Shown in pieces: positions 1-11,329 of a stretch of DNA of 64,000 nucleotides. Location: the NCBI RefSeq assembly GCF_027887165.1, contig NC_077230.1, forward strand, positions 34,051,351 through 34,115,350. Reading direction: 5' to 3'. The DNA comes from Monodelphis domestica (lineage: Eukaryota > Chordata > Mammalia > Didelphimorphia > Didelphidae). A program made the position numbers and the translations under genes. The notes under the pieces are model-generated. The model was not told where the DNA came from and searched no databases. It saw only the letters and a list, made by a program, of their open reading frames with translations. Every line of letters begins with the position of its first letter. Position 1 is the stretch's first letter.

Positions 1-107
1 AGCCTTGGTCAGCAATAGTAACCAATGAAAGATTGCTGTTGTCCCTTGCTAATCCTAGTAAAATATTTGTGTACTGTTGTACTCATTGAATTATTTATTT
101 TTCTTAG

Positions 108-219
108 AGACCCAAATAAAAAAAGAAAAAGAAGAAGAAGAAATAGTAGTGGAGGAAGAGATTATTAGCACTGGAAAACCTACAGAGGGAAAGGCTAAAA
201 AGGGATTTTCCTGGTTCCG
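108..219 (+). CDS. Copy A exon 8 (acidic linker)
   Basis: Acceptor ttcttag, donor gtaaga; 112 nt, entering with two bases of a codon and leaving with two. It encodes a strongly acidic stretch (E/K-rich, '[12 protein letters not shown]') ending in 'GFSWF'. It matches 51805-51916 except for a Q-to-T, an E-to-D and one silent change. Confidence 0.72.
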
Positions 220-3200
220 GTAAGAGATGTACTTTTTATATATGGATAACAATATTCTTAATAAACAAAACATTTTATTTCTCCTGGAATTTACCTCTTT
301 GGCTACTGTTTGCTATGTTTTTTGCCCCTTTCTACAAAAGAACTTCATTATTTATATGAATTTTCTCAGTTGTTCACATCTTCCTCAAATGGGTGCTGGC
401 ATAGAGTAAAGGTGTCAATTTCACAGTTTATGGATGTGACCCAGAGAGATCCATTTCTTTTTGAGTCTGATAATAACAACTTAGTGGGAAAAGTATAGGA
501 CATGGAATCTGAGTTATCTGCATTCAGACTGGAGTTTTATCACCTAGTCATGTGTTCAAATTCAAGTATTTTCTGATCAATAGGTTACAGACTTCCCATC
601 TATAGAATATTACAAGTTGACATCTAGCGTTACTTCAGATCTAAATCAGTGACCCCCTCGCTCCTTACAAGACAAATCATGTATTAGTTGTGGTTAATGT
701 GGAGGAGGAAGAAGTAGAGAAATGATATTGTGCCATACGCACACATATTTAACTTAACTGGCTTCCATATCTAGTTTTATATTTTTACCTATAGCGCCAA
801 ATTTGATCTTGCCCCTTCTCTAATACATGTGCTGACATAGCACGTATCCTACAAAAAGTGTAACTCCAAACTCTTTGAACATGTAGCTTTGTCTTTTTTT
901 TCAGAATTGAAATTCATGAAATTTTTATAGTGTGCATCTATTTAAGATCCTTTTTTGTGTCATAGTAGAATGTATTTTTGTGTTTTAATAATTATTTCCC
1001 TCACAAATGTTGTATGATTCTAGCAATATCAAAGAACGCAAGCTGTGGAACTTCTTTCATTTTAAAAAACATGACAAACAAGTAAAGAATGTGCACAAGT
1101 GGGAAGAAATTGATCAAGAGGTAAATTTTCATTATGTTAAATTTATCAAAGATTTAAGTTTGTTTCCCCATTTAAATTACTAGAGAGTGAGCTTTTTCTT
1201 GAATTAGAAAACTATAATTTACCTTGGATTGAGGAGTTAACATTCTGTCATAATTAATAATCAGTATTAATCAGGAATAAAATTACCCGAGTAAGGAGCA
1301 AAAGTACCATAGCGGCAACTGTTTGGCCTTGAAGTCACTTTTTTGTTCCCAGAGATCATTCAAGAACCTCTCTCAAGAAAAGGGAATGATTAAGAACTCT
1401 TAAAACATTTGAATTCTCTGTATTTGGATGGTCTAAGGACAAAGGATAATTGATTCAACTTTTGGCCTCAGAATATTGTTGGCTGAAAATTTTCTAAAAT
1501 GATGGCACAGAGTATTGAAATACACTTAACCTAGAGAAAAGTGCAAGTTGAATTTTAATGGGCTGATGCAGGTAGGAAGTGATAACATATTAGGATAATT
1601 TTCCCTCCATGAGACAGAAGGGGTCTCTGAAGGGGCTGTACAATATTTAAAAAATAACAGGTAGGTAAAATGGTAAAAGTTTATCAAGAAATACCACTGT
1701 CAGTTGTTGGCAAAATAAGAGGAGAGATTGCATGTGTATGTCTTGATTGACTGTGCCTGTGTTACTGAGCAAAAAAAAGAACATGAGAGCCACAGATGGG
1801 CCAATATGACAATGAAGGAAAATAATAAATGTTGAAGGGGATATGGCAGAATTGGGACACTAATGCATTGCTAGTGAAGTTGTGAATTAATACAAGCCTT
1901 CTGGAGGGAAATTTGGAATTATGAGCAAAGGGCTCTAAAAGAACACATTTGATCCTTTGATCCAGCAATACCACTGCTGGGTTTGTACTCCAAAGAGATA
2001 ATAAGGAAAAATGCGTATGCAAAATATTCATAGCTGAGCTCTTTGTGGTGGCAAAAATTGGAAAATGAGGGCATGTTCCTCAATTAGGGAATGACTAAAC
2101 AAATTGTGGTATATGTTGGTGATGGAATACTATTGTGTTATAAGGAATGATGACCTACTTGATTTCTATATGAACTGGAAAGACCTTCATGAACTGAAGC
2201 ACAGTGAAATGAGCAGAACCAATCGAATGATATACACTGAAAGTGAAACATTGTAGAACTATCCAACATAATGAACTTTACTACTAGCAGCATACAATAG
2301 TTTTTGCTGTCTATGGTTATATTAACATATAGCCATGGAAGCTTTTTAAATATTGTGTCTCTTGACCTCTAGGTATTGGATGATTACTGTCCTTATTCTA
2401 CTGAAGCCCCTAAAACATTGCCAACACAGTGGACAAATATTGAAGTTGGTAATTGGTTATGGAGTATTGGAATGGAGGAGTATGTTGTAAAATTTTATTG
2501 TAAAGGAATAAATGGTGAAAAACTCCTTATACTGGACAATCGCTCGCTAAAAGTAAGTATGCTAATCTAGGTGATATAGATGAATGTTTACAAAAATATA
2601 AATTGCCTAGATTAACATATGAAGAAATAGAATTCTTAAATAATCCCATATCAGAAAAAGAAATTGAACAAGCCATCAAGGATCTCCTTAAGAAAAACAT
2701 CCCCAGGGCCTGATGAATTAAAAAGGGAATTCTATCAAACATCAAAGAAAAGCTCAAAGTTCATTTGGAGAAGAACAAAAGATCAAGGATATCCAGGGAA
2801 ATAATGGAAAAAAAAAAGCAAAGGAAGGTGGCCTTTGTAGTACCAGATCTGAAACTATGGTAGCCTTTGTAGTACCAGATCTCAAACTATACTATAAAGC
2901 AGTGGTCATCAAAACAATTTGGTAATGGCTAAGAGGCAGAAAGGAGGATCAGTGGAATAGACTTGGGATAAGTGACCTCAACAAGACAGTCTATGACAAG
3001 CCCAAACATCATAGCTTTTGGGACAAAATGTAAAATAAATAATTTTGATTACATCAAATTAAAAAAGTTTTGTACAAACAAAACCAATGCAACCAAAATT
3101 AGAAGGGAAGTAACAAATCGGGAAACAATCTTCATAACAAAATCTCTGACAAAGGTCTAATTACTCAAATTGACAAAGAAGTAAATCAATTGTCCAAAAA

Positions 3201-5484
3201 AATCAAGCCATTCTATAATTAATAAATGAGCAAGGGACATGAATAGGCAATTTTCAGTCAAAGGAATCAAAACTATTAATAAGCACATGAAACAGTGTTC
3301 TAAATCTCTAATAATCAGAGAAATGCAAATCAAAACAACTCACCTCATACCTAGAAGATTGGCTAACATGACAGCAAAAGAAAGTAATGAATGATGGGGA
3401 GAGGGGGTGTGGAAAAGTTGGGATATTTGCATTGCTGGTAGACTTGTGAATTGATCCAACCATTCTGGAGGGCCATTTGGAACTATGCCCAAAAGGGGCT
3501 AAAAGACTGTCTGCCCATCGATCCAGCCATAACACTGCTGGGTTTGTACCTCAATGAGATAATAAGGAAAAAGACATGTACATGAATATTCGTAGCTGCA
3601 CTCTTTTTGGTGGCAAAAAATTGGAAAATGAGGGGATGCCCTTCAGTTGGGGAATGGCTGAACAAATTATGGTATATGTTGGTGATAGAATTACTATTGT
3701 GCTCAAAGGAATAATAAAATAGAGGAATTCCATGGGAACTGGAAGAGCCTCCAAGAAGTAATGCAGAGTGAAAGGAGCAGAACCAGGAGAACATTGTACA
3801 CAGAGACTGATACACTGTGGTACAATCGAATGTAATGGATTTTTCCATTAGTGGCAATTCAGTGATCCTGAAGAACCCAGAGGGATCTATGAGAAAGAAC
3901 ACTATTCACATTCAGAAGAAAAACTGTAGGAGTAGAAGCACCAAAGAAAAACAACTGCTTGATTACATGGGTCTAGGGGGATATGTTTGGGGATGTAGAC
4001 CATAAAGGAACATCCTAGTGCAAACATCAACAGCATGGAAACAGGTTATGATCAAGGACACATGTAATACCCAGTGGAATTGCGCATCAGCAATGGGAAG
4101 GGTGGGAAGGGGGAGGGGAGGGAGGAATAGTATATGATTTTTGTAACCAAGGATTAATGTTTGAAATTGACCAAATTAAAAAATAAATAAAATGAAATGA
4201 AATGAAAAAAAAAAAGAGTATATAAGGCCACATTTGAATTAATGACTTTTTAAAAAATTTAATTTATTTAGTCAATTTTTAGAACATTATTCCTTGGTTA
4301 CAAGAATTATATTCTTCCCCTCCCTGCCCTCTCCCCACCCTTCCTGAATCTGTTGCTCAATTTCATTGGGTATTACATGTATCCTTGATCAGAACCAATT
4401 TCTATGTTGTTGGTGTTTGCATTATGATGATCATTTAGAGTCTACCTCCCCAGCCATATCTGAGTTAAGGACCTCTTGTTTCTAGGCCTAGCTCTCAATT
4501 TGCTAAGCCACCCTTCATTCTTTTTTAGAACTCTGTGCATTAAAAAAAAAAAAAAACCCACTGGTAACCAGGAAAGCAGGTTTGTAGTTTTTGAACAATC
4601 AGATTAATTTCACTGAAACAGATTAAAAAACATTAATCATGGAAAATGGCAAAATTTCATTTATAGTAAATAGAATCTCATATTTTATAAGGCCTAAATT
4701 GCAAATCCTGGTTTGTATAATACCTTTGTCTTTGACTAGAGATACTTGATCCATGAAATATGATAACTTACTAGACAAAAAAAATTCTTCTTGGATTCAT
4801 TTATTTCCTAAGAGAATAGAATTTTGAGGGTTTTAAAATATACTTTCTCTCATAACATGTTTCTAGGATTTTCCTAAAATATAGTATTTGATTTAAGTTC
4901 CTTTAAGCTGTAAATGTCTGATATTCTGAGCCTTCAATTTTAATTTAATTTTTAATTTTAAAAATAAATTATTAATACATTTAAGTATTGATTGATTTTA
5001 TTATTCATTCTTTTACTTAAGTAAACAGGAATGTTTTAATTAATTTAATTTTCCATTTAATTGTTTTTCAATTCGGGATTGTTTCAATAGCACAAGCATC
5101 ATTGGACTCCCATCTAGATAAATAACAATTAATGCATGAAATCCCAAAATGTTTCACAAAGGCAAACTATTATGGTAGTTCCTTAATGTATTTTAGGATT
5201 GTACGATGTAATTTTTTACTTCATCCAGACCTAGGGAATATTTTTCTATTGTTGGAAAATCTGTGTTCTTTAAAATGATCCTATAGCAGCTTCATTTTCA
5301 GGTTCATTATGTAAAGAATTAGAAAATCTATTCATCTGAATAAGTAGATGCAAAATTACACTTTTAATTTTTCTTTCCAAAGGAAATCGAAGTCAACAGG
5401 AAGAAAGACCGCCAGAAAATACTTAAGGCTATTAAGAAAATTAGAGATTTTTTGGAAAAAAATCATATTTGGGTCTTACTATAG
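108..5484 (+). CDS. Neurabin-like PDZ-SAM gene, copy A: last four exons (3' partial)
   Basis: Four exons, 108-219, 1024-1120, 2373-2552 and 5383-5484, join in frame and end at a TAG. They match exons 8-11 of copy C in length and phase. The product ends with a SAM domain, read from '[12 protein letters not shown]' in exon 10 to '[12 protein letters not shown]' in exon 11. It resembles the C-terminal SAM of neurabin-1 (W..x.VxxWL, then LLxLD..xLK, then a basic C-terminal helix). SAM domains mediate protein-protein assembly. The upstream exons should lie before base 1. All splice sites are GT-AG and no internal stop is seen, so this end could be functional. Compared with copy C it differs at about nine of 491 coding bases, mostly amino-acid changing. 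Confidence 0.75.
220..1023. other. Intron 8 of copy A, no gene
   Basis: Single-copy-looking AT-rich intron shared with 51917-52718 and, more diverged, with copy B 24840-25636. I see no other gene or clear young repeat in it. Confidence 0.6.
1024..1120 (+). CDS. Copy A exon 9 (basic linker)
   Basis: Acceptor gattctag, donor gtaaat; 97 nt. It encodes a basic-aromatic segment containing '[15 protein letters not shown]'. It is identical to copy C exon 9 at 52719-52815 and clearly related to copy B 25637-25733. Confidence 0.72.
1762..2302 (+). mobile_element. L1 3'-end fragment, truncated by a deletion
   Basis: It matches the 3' part of marsupial L1 ORF2 (the 'ggaatgactaaacaaattgtgg ... tgatggaatactattgtg' type region). 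In copy C the same fragment (53459-54275) continues into a 3' UTR and an A-rich tail. Here it stops at a deletion junction at 2300-2302. It is an old, many-times mutated LINE. Confidence 0.85.
2373..2552 (+). CDS. Copy A exon 10 (SAM domain, first half)
   Basis: Acceptor gacctctag, donor gtaagt; 180 nt, phase 0 at both ends. It encodes the first helices of the SAM fold: W at the domain start, '[17 protein letters not shown]', and '[10 protein letters not shown]' at the exon end. An L1 fragment starts about 20 bp after the donor. Confidence 0.78.
2571..4205 (+). mobile_element. L1 fragment (ORF2 pieces, 3' UTR, A-rich tail)
   Basis: It opens with a reverse-transcriptase-region piece ('[11 protein letters not shown]', '[11 protein letters not shown]'), then lacks most of ORF2, and resumes at the C-terminal region through to the 3' UTR and an A-rich tail near 4180-4215. 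A ~34 bp segment containing 'gtagtaccagatct' is repeated in tandem near 2830-2885. Present at 55806-57450 in copy C, absent from the matching intron of copy B, so it was inserted after B split off. Confidence 0.88.
4258..4475 (-). mobile_element. L1 3' UTR fragment, inverted, nested in an old SINE
   Basis: The sequence is the reverse complement of the L1 3' UTR seen on the + strand at about 4025-4165 (shared blocks around 'ccttggttacaa', 'cattgggtattacatgt', 'gtttgcatta'). It is followed at 4476-4510 by the end of a SINE. The equivalent SINE in copy B (26325-26520) is whole and uninterrupted. Confidence 0.7.
4511..5382. other. Rest of intron 10 of copy A, no gene
   Basis: AT-rich intron, alignable with copy C 57748-58614 and, diverged, with copy B 26521-27325. 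A local TTAATTTAATTTTTAATT-rich patch lies near 4940-5070. No further feature seen. Confidence 0.55.
5383..5484 (+). CDS. Copy A exon 11 (SAM domain end and stop)
   Basis: Acceptor ttctttccaaag; 33 codons then TAG at 5482-5484. It encodes the basic last helix of the SAM ('[19 protein letters not shown]'). It differs from copy C exon 11 by three replacements (E/A, E/K, Q/R). A tandem minisatellite begins about 55 bp after the stop. Confidence 0.76.
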   Translation, partial: EIEVNRKKDRQKILKAIKKIRDFLEKNHIWVLL

Positions 5485-5540
5485 AAATTGATGGAAAGAA
5501 GACACAGAACCTGAAATATATGGCAAAAATGGAAAATGCA

Positions 5541-6938
5541 ATTACTTTTGTTATATTGAATTTTCATCATTTTACTTGTATGTTACTTTTGCTATATGAA
5601 CTTTTAATCATTTTATTACTGTTATTCTGTTATAATTAACTTTTAATCATTTTGTTACTGTTACTTTTGTTGTTATTAACTTTTAATCATTTCACTTCAA
5701 TGTTACTTTTGTTATATGAACTTTTAAGGGATTTACTTCCATGTTACTTTTGTTATATGAACTTTTAATCATTTCACTTCTATTTTACTCTTGTTATATG
5801 AACTTTTAAGGGATTTTACTTACATGTTACATTTGTTCTATGAACTTTTAATCATTTCACTTCTATGTTACTTTTGTTATATGAACTTTTAAGGGATTTT
5901 ACTTCCATATTACTTTTGTTATATGAACTTTTAATCATTTTATTACTGTTATTCTGTTATTATTAACTTTTAATCATTTTATTACTGTTACTATTGTTAT
6001 TATTAACTTTTAGTCATTTCATTTCCTTGTTACTTTTGTTATATGAACTTTTAAGGGATTTTACTTCCATGTTACTATTGTTATATAAACTTTTAATCAT
6101 TTTATTACTGTTATTCTGTTATTATTAACTTTTAATCATTTTATTACTGTTACTTTTGTTATTATTAACTTTTAATCATTTCACTTCCATGTTACTTTTG
6201 TTATATGAACTTTTAAGGGATTTACTTCCATGTTATTTTTGTTATTATTAATTTTAATCATTTCACTTCTATGTTACTTTTGTTATATGAACTTTTAAGG
6301 GATTTTACATCCATGTTGACTTTGGTTATATGAACTTTTAAGGGATTTTACTTCCATGTTACTTTTGTTATATGAACTTTTAATCATTTTATTACTGTTA
6401 CTTTTGGTATTATTAACTTTTAATCATTTCACTTTCATGTTACATTTGTTCTATGAACCTTTAAGGGATTTTACTTCCATGTTACTTTTGTTATATGAAC
6501 TTTTAAAGGATTTACTTCCATGTTACTTTTGTTATATGAACTTTTAAGAGATTTTACTTCCATGTTACTTTTTTTATTATTAAGTTTTTAATCATTTCAC
6601 TTCTTTGTTACTTTTGTTATATGAACTTTTAAGTGATTTACTTCCATGTTACCTTTGTTATATGAACTTTTAATGGATTTTACTTCCATGTAACTTTTGC
6701 TATATGAACTTTTAAGGGATTTTACTTCCATGTTACTTTTGTTATATGAACTTTTAAGGGATTTTCTTCCATATTAATTTTGTTATATTTACTTTTAAGG
6801 GATTTTACTTCCATGTTACTTTTGTTATATGAACTTTTAATCATTTTATTACCGTTACTTTTGTTATTATTAACTATTAATCATTTCACTTCTATGTTTC
6901 TTTTGTTTCATTATTAACTTTTAATTATTTCATTTTTA
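5541..6938 (+). repeat. Post-stop minisatellite, ~39-42 bp units (copy A)
   Basis: Roughly 33 imperfect tandem units. One type is about 42 bp (ttacttttgttatatgaac / ttttaagggattttacttccatg); a second, about 39 bp, carries 'ttattctgttattatta' and 'ttttaatcatttta'. It starts about 55 bp after the copy A stop codon, so it would lie in the 3' UTR. The copy C array (58773-59441) has about half as many units, and copy B has no array at this position. Confidence 0.93.
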
Positions 6939-7880
6939 AGTAAGTATTATTTTGATAGAGGATAATTTTTGCACAGGTTAATAATTGTTAGTATCATACA
7001 TATAAAATTTGAAAAAATGGTTATAATATGCACGTATACTTTTTTATAAGAACCAATATGGAATTTCCTCCATATGACCATAATGTAAAAAGCAATCATT
7101 CTAATCTAACAAAATATTTAGTTATTTTTCCTTTTCAACTTTTCATTGCCACTGCCACCAGCTTTAAAGAATCTGTCTCAAGTATTCTTTATTAGTTCAT
7201 AATCCCAGAGAACTCAATAGGCTTTAGTCAAGCCCTCCTGATGCTCTGTTACTTTTGTTTCAGAATCTATATATAAACAAAAGAAATGCATATAAAAATC
7301 AGTACATGTTATAGATTTCCTGTAAGGATACATATTGTTCATGAGAATCTCCTTATTACCTTACTTTTTTGTCATAATCCTCTCCAAATCATATTTTAAG
7401 AGCTACAAAGTATAGTTTTATATTCATCACTCTCTTATAGAATTTAGTTTAAATTTCTATCAAAGTATTTTAAATAACAATGAAAATAACTTCATAAAAC
7501 TTTCCCCCTTAAAATTTCAGTTCATTCTCTCATAAAGGTATAAAAGCTCAGTGGAATAAGGATACCTCTATAGGATTCATACATAGGCACAGGCAGCACT
7601 TATGCTTTGGGACATGGGTGAACAGAACACGTTGGAGGGCAATGAAATTAGAGCTAAGAGATATCCCAAAACTATCCTCATTAAGGACATTGTAACATGT
7701 AAGGCATCCATTGATGTTAAGTGAGCAGCCTAGATGTAATCATAAAACTGACTGGACAGGACCCTTCCTCCTGATAGGGAATATTTTAATATGGATACTT
7801 GCACACACATATGTATTTCCATTTAAGTGTGTATACACATATATACAATAATCTATACTAAAAAATAAGCATCATATGAA
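6939..7880. other. 3' flank of copy A, no gene
   Basis: AT-rich flank. The part from about 7120 matches copy C from 59447, and the part to about 7650 has a diverged match in copy B (27530-28300). 6939-7120 is missing from copy C, lost together with the end of the minisatellite. No coding region seen. Confidence 0.55.
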
Positions 7881-8640
7881 ACTGAGAAACACTAGCAGTT
7901 ATACCAATAAATATAAGAGTAACGAAAAAATACCAACTCTCCCCAATACTATTTGAAATTTTTCTGGAAATCCAATAGTAATAAGAAAGACAAATCCAGG
8001 ACCTAAAGGGATGAAAACAGGAGTATATCTAGTTATTCTTATTTGCTTATAACTGACAGATGTCTTAGAAAATCCTAAAAAATCAGGAGATATTGTAACT
8101 GAGATGAGAATTTATAGCAAATTTCCATTCTACAAAGTAAACCCTCAAAAATCAATACTATTTCTATATAATAGCCAAAAAGATTCAATGGGTAGTAATA
8201 GAGATAAAAATCACATTGTAAATAACTATAAATAGCTGCAAATAACATGTTAGGATCAAACTACTGAAATATACAAACTAATTGTATAAACAACATTATA
8301 AAGTGATCCTTCAGGAAGAAAAGAAAACTGTAAATAGCTGGAGGGGAATATTCATTATTCATGACTGGTGATCATAATTTAGGGCAAGTGTCAGTGCTAC
8401 TCTACTTAACCAATTTCTAGTGCTATGGCAATCAGATTTTTAAAGGTTACATTATGAAATTCAATAGAATTATAACAACTCAAATTAAAAAAAATATATA
8501 TAAAGGGGAATAATGAATGAAGACTGGGAAATATAAAGTCTGTAAATTAAATACTGAGTCCAGACTTCATACTGTTATATGGAAGCAATCACCAAAGCCA
8601 TACTCTAATGATTAAAAAATTGAAAATGAAATTTTGTATA
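7880..8640 (+). mobile_element. L1 ORF2 fragment, + strand (RT palm region)
   Basis: Broken translation follows the L1 reverse transcriptase downstream of the 'LSPLLF' region, including 'NPQKSILFLYNSQKDS'. It abuts an L1 piece in the opposite orientation at 8640. Also present at about 60200-60955. Confidence 0.75.
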
Positions 8641-9640
8641 TATAGTCAGTGAAGGGTGGTTTAGCATAAATGTTTGTTGTATTGTGACAAAGGCTTTTTT
8701 CTATATCAAAAAATTATGTGGTTTAGGTCGTTTTTCTTTTCTATATGATTGTCTTTACTCTTTTCCTTATGTTAAACTATCTTTTGTAATCCCCGCATAA
8801 ATCTAATTTTTTAATCATAGATTGGTTTTTGGATCAATCACTGTATTTTGTTGACAGAATTTTACTAAAAATTGTTAAATTAAATTTCATTAAAAGTCTG
8901 GACTTCTGTAATTTTTCCTTCCCTTGTTTAAGTGTTAGGATTATAATTATTCAGTGAAATTTAATAGTGCTTTCTCAATGTTTTGAAAATATTTTATGTG
9001 TATAGTAATACTATAATTATTCTTTGAAAGTTTGACTCAATTCAAGACTAGGAATTTTTCACCAATATCCCCTGAATTCCCACTTTGGCATGGCATTTCA
9101 TTTATACTTTGATTTCTTTCTCTCAATTGGATTATTAAAGAACTTTATATGGGATTCTGTTAGTTTGGATATTTAACATGCTCGAAGATTTTTCTCTATT
9201 TTGTATTTTCAGTTTTATCATCATAAAATCATATAAAGTTGGAAATTATTTGATTCCAGTTTTGTGTTTTATTATATATTCTAGATTCTTAATTGGATTT
9301 TCTTCCATCTTTCTAATCATGTTGATGATTTGTCAAATTTGTTCATCTTTTTCAAAAAATCAACTTGTAGTTTTATGCATTATTTTCATCATTTGCAAAG
9401 TGGATTTTTTACTTAGTTTTCTCTAATTTTTCATAGTTCATTTTTCTATATTTTCTATTTATTAGCTGCGTTTCAGATATTTTAGTATGTTATTTCATCC
9501 TTACAATTTCCAATTGCATTTCCTGTTTTACCTAAAAGTTTATCAATTAAAAAGTCATGTTGGTTTTCCAAGTTATGTCTCTTAAAATTGTTTTATGTTA
9601 TTTCAAATTTTTTAAATTATCTTTTCTTTTTCCTATAAAA
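8640..9640 (-). mobile_element. L1 ORF2 fragment, - strand (upstream RT and linker)
   Basis: The reverse complement reads as L1 ORF2 upstream of the palm: a 'VDFLKKMNKFDKS' region (9370-9300) down to an 'EKAFDKIQ'-like block near 8680. It directly continues, in element coordinates, into the + strand piece at 7880-8640, so one L1 has been rearranged. Also at about 60955-61960. Confidence 0.75.
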
Positions 9641-9689
9641 TGTGGGAAATGAATAATAAACTCTTTTATGAATTTATATTGTCAATCAA

Positions 9690-10045
9690 ATTTCTATATC
9701 GGCCATGTTGAAAAAATACGAATGTCTTATTCTGTACTCTTGAGTCTTTGATTCATCAGGAGGCAAATAGTATGCTTTTTCATTAAGCATCTTGAATGAT
9801 GGTTGGTCATTACACTGATTAGAATTCCTAATTTGTTCAATGTTTTTGTCATTACCATATTGTTCTCCTTGGCTCTGTTTACTTGTCTCTCCTTCACACT
9901 TTACAAGTCTTCCCATTATTTTCTCAAACCTTCTTCCGTTATTTATTGAAATACAATACCATTCTATCATATTTCCATCACATAACTTTCAGCCATTCCC
10001 CAATTTGTGGGCTTGCCTTCAAATTTCTATCCCTAGCCACATTAA
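9690..10045 (-). mobile_element. L1 3'-end/3' UTR fragment, - strand
   Basis: The reverse complement carries the marsupial L1 3' pattern (aattggggaatggctg, then tggaaatatgatagaatgg, then a gaccaacc block and an 'agacattc' tail). Also present at about 62010-62365. Confidence 0.7.
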
Positions 10046-10219
10046 AAAGGTATATAATATATTTTAAAATATGTATGCAAATACATATATGTGATATATA
10101 TCTTTATGTATATGACTATCACTCCCTTCCTCTGGCCTCCCTCTAATTACCCCATTTTCCCACAGTAAGGCCAGCTACATCTCTCACTATGAGTTCTAAG
10201 GGGGTAGTATCCTTTTTTA

Positions 10220-10380
10220 TACTTTTTAAACTTTTACCTTATATCTTAGTACCAATACTAAGTAAAAAGTTCCAAGGCAGAAGAACAGTAAGGTCTAGGC
10301 AAAGTTGCCAAATTTGAATGCAGGTCCTGTCTGTAGGTCTGGCTCTCTAACCATTGAAAAACCCAGCTGTCCTGGTATGA
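10220..10380 (-). mobile_element. tRNA-derived marsupial SINE, - strand
   Basis: The reverse complement shows the SINE layout (B-box-like 'attcaaatttggca', then 'gccttggaac', 'agtattggtacta', A-rich end). Diverged. Matches 62557-62710. Confidence 0.7.
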
Positions 10381-10651
10381 TCCCTTAATAATAAAGTCTT
10401 CAGCCATCATATCAGTGTGTTATGTTTACCCTATTAGGTGATTAGGAGCTGGTTACTTTAACACTATGAACATCAATTAGACTTTGGTAAGAGATATTTG
10501 CTTCAACAATATAGTAAGAAAAGAATTCCAAATATTACCCCAACACCTTTTCTCCTATTTCAACACAATCACAGGCAAGGATGAGATCATACTTAACTTG
10601 GATTTGATCCACCAAATTTACTTACAAATCTCTCACTGAACAATGGAAGAC

Positions 10652-10694
10652 TCTCTCTCTCTCTCTCTCTTTTTTTTTTTTTTTTTTTTTTTTT
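10652..10694. repeat. (CT)n followed by poly-T (copy A)
   Basis: About nine CT dinucleotides run into about 25 T residues. The same locus in the right copy (62980-63073) is a long CT tract without the T run. Confidence 0.95.
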
Positions 10695-10699
10695 GCTTT

Positions 10700-11280
10700 T
10701 AAGCATAGCCCAGCCTGGACCCCAGGCCCCAGACTTTCTGTAAGTGGCTAGAGCTTCTGAACTTTTAAAATGCACAAGGCCTGGCCATCTGCATTCTCTT
10801 TCACCTAAAAGAAGACAAAAAAGACACAAAATGACAAAAGTCACAGCATGGCATGTACTCCCAACTTTAGCTCAAATCCAGGTAAGACATGATCTGAGAG
10901 CCCTATGGCAACTGGCCATCCTCACACACTCTATAGGAAGGGAAGGGCCTTGACCATGTTTCCCGTTGGATACTTTTGAGTATACCCCAGTTCTACAGCC
11001 CATCAAAAAGGCTCCTCTTCACCACATTGTCAGAGGACCCAAAACAAATACCTTGCAAATACTCCACAGCCTGCAGGGAGATCAACCTATGCCAGTTCAT
11101 AGATGGGTCTGTTTGGTTGGCTTTCCATTATGATCACAATAAATGTTTCTGAAATAAGAAAAGTACCCCAAATGCCTAAGATTAACCACTATTTCATGAT
11201 GGAAAATCCTTCATCAAGGGACTGAAACTACAGTTCTCAAAAGAAAAATTGTAAGTTATCATCAACTTTATTAAACATGA
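10700..11280. other. Spacer without recognisable gene
   Basis: GC content is somewhat higher than the surroundings. Short open frames exist on both strands, but they are not shared between frames or supported by splice structure. Also at 63080-63660. Confidence 0.45.
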
Positions 11281-11329
11281 TTGCAAATCGTTAATAAAAT
11301 TGTATGCATTAACAGAATGGGGGCTCTAC

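Noticed and set aside
3483-3902. 139-codon open frame on the - strand (repeated at 56718-57137)
   Set aside because: It is antisense to L1 ORF2 3' sequence; duplicated only because the L1 lies in the tandem duplication.
2373-5484. SAMD9-type or CNKSR-type gene
   Set aside because: SAMD9 has no PDZ, and CNKSR proteins have an N-terminal SAM followed by CRIC and PDZ; here the PDZ comes first and SAM is C-terminal, as in neurabin-1.
5541-6938. CRISPR-like array
   Set aside because: Units are adjacent and imperfect without unique spacers, in a vertebrate genome; it is a minisatellite.
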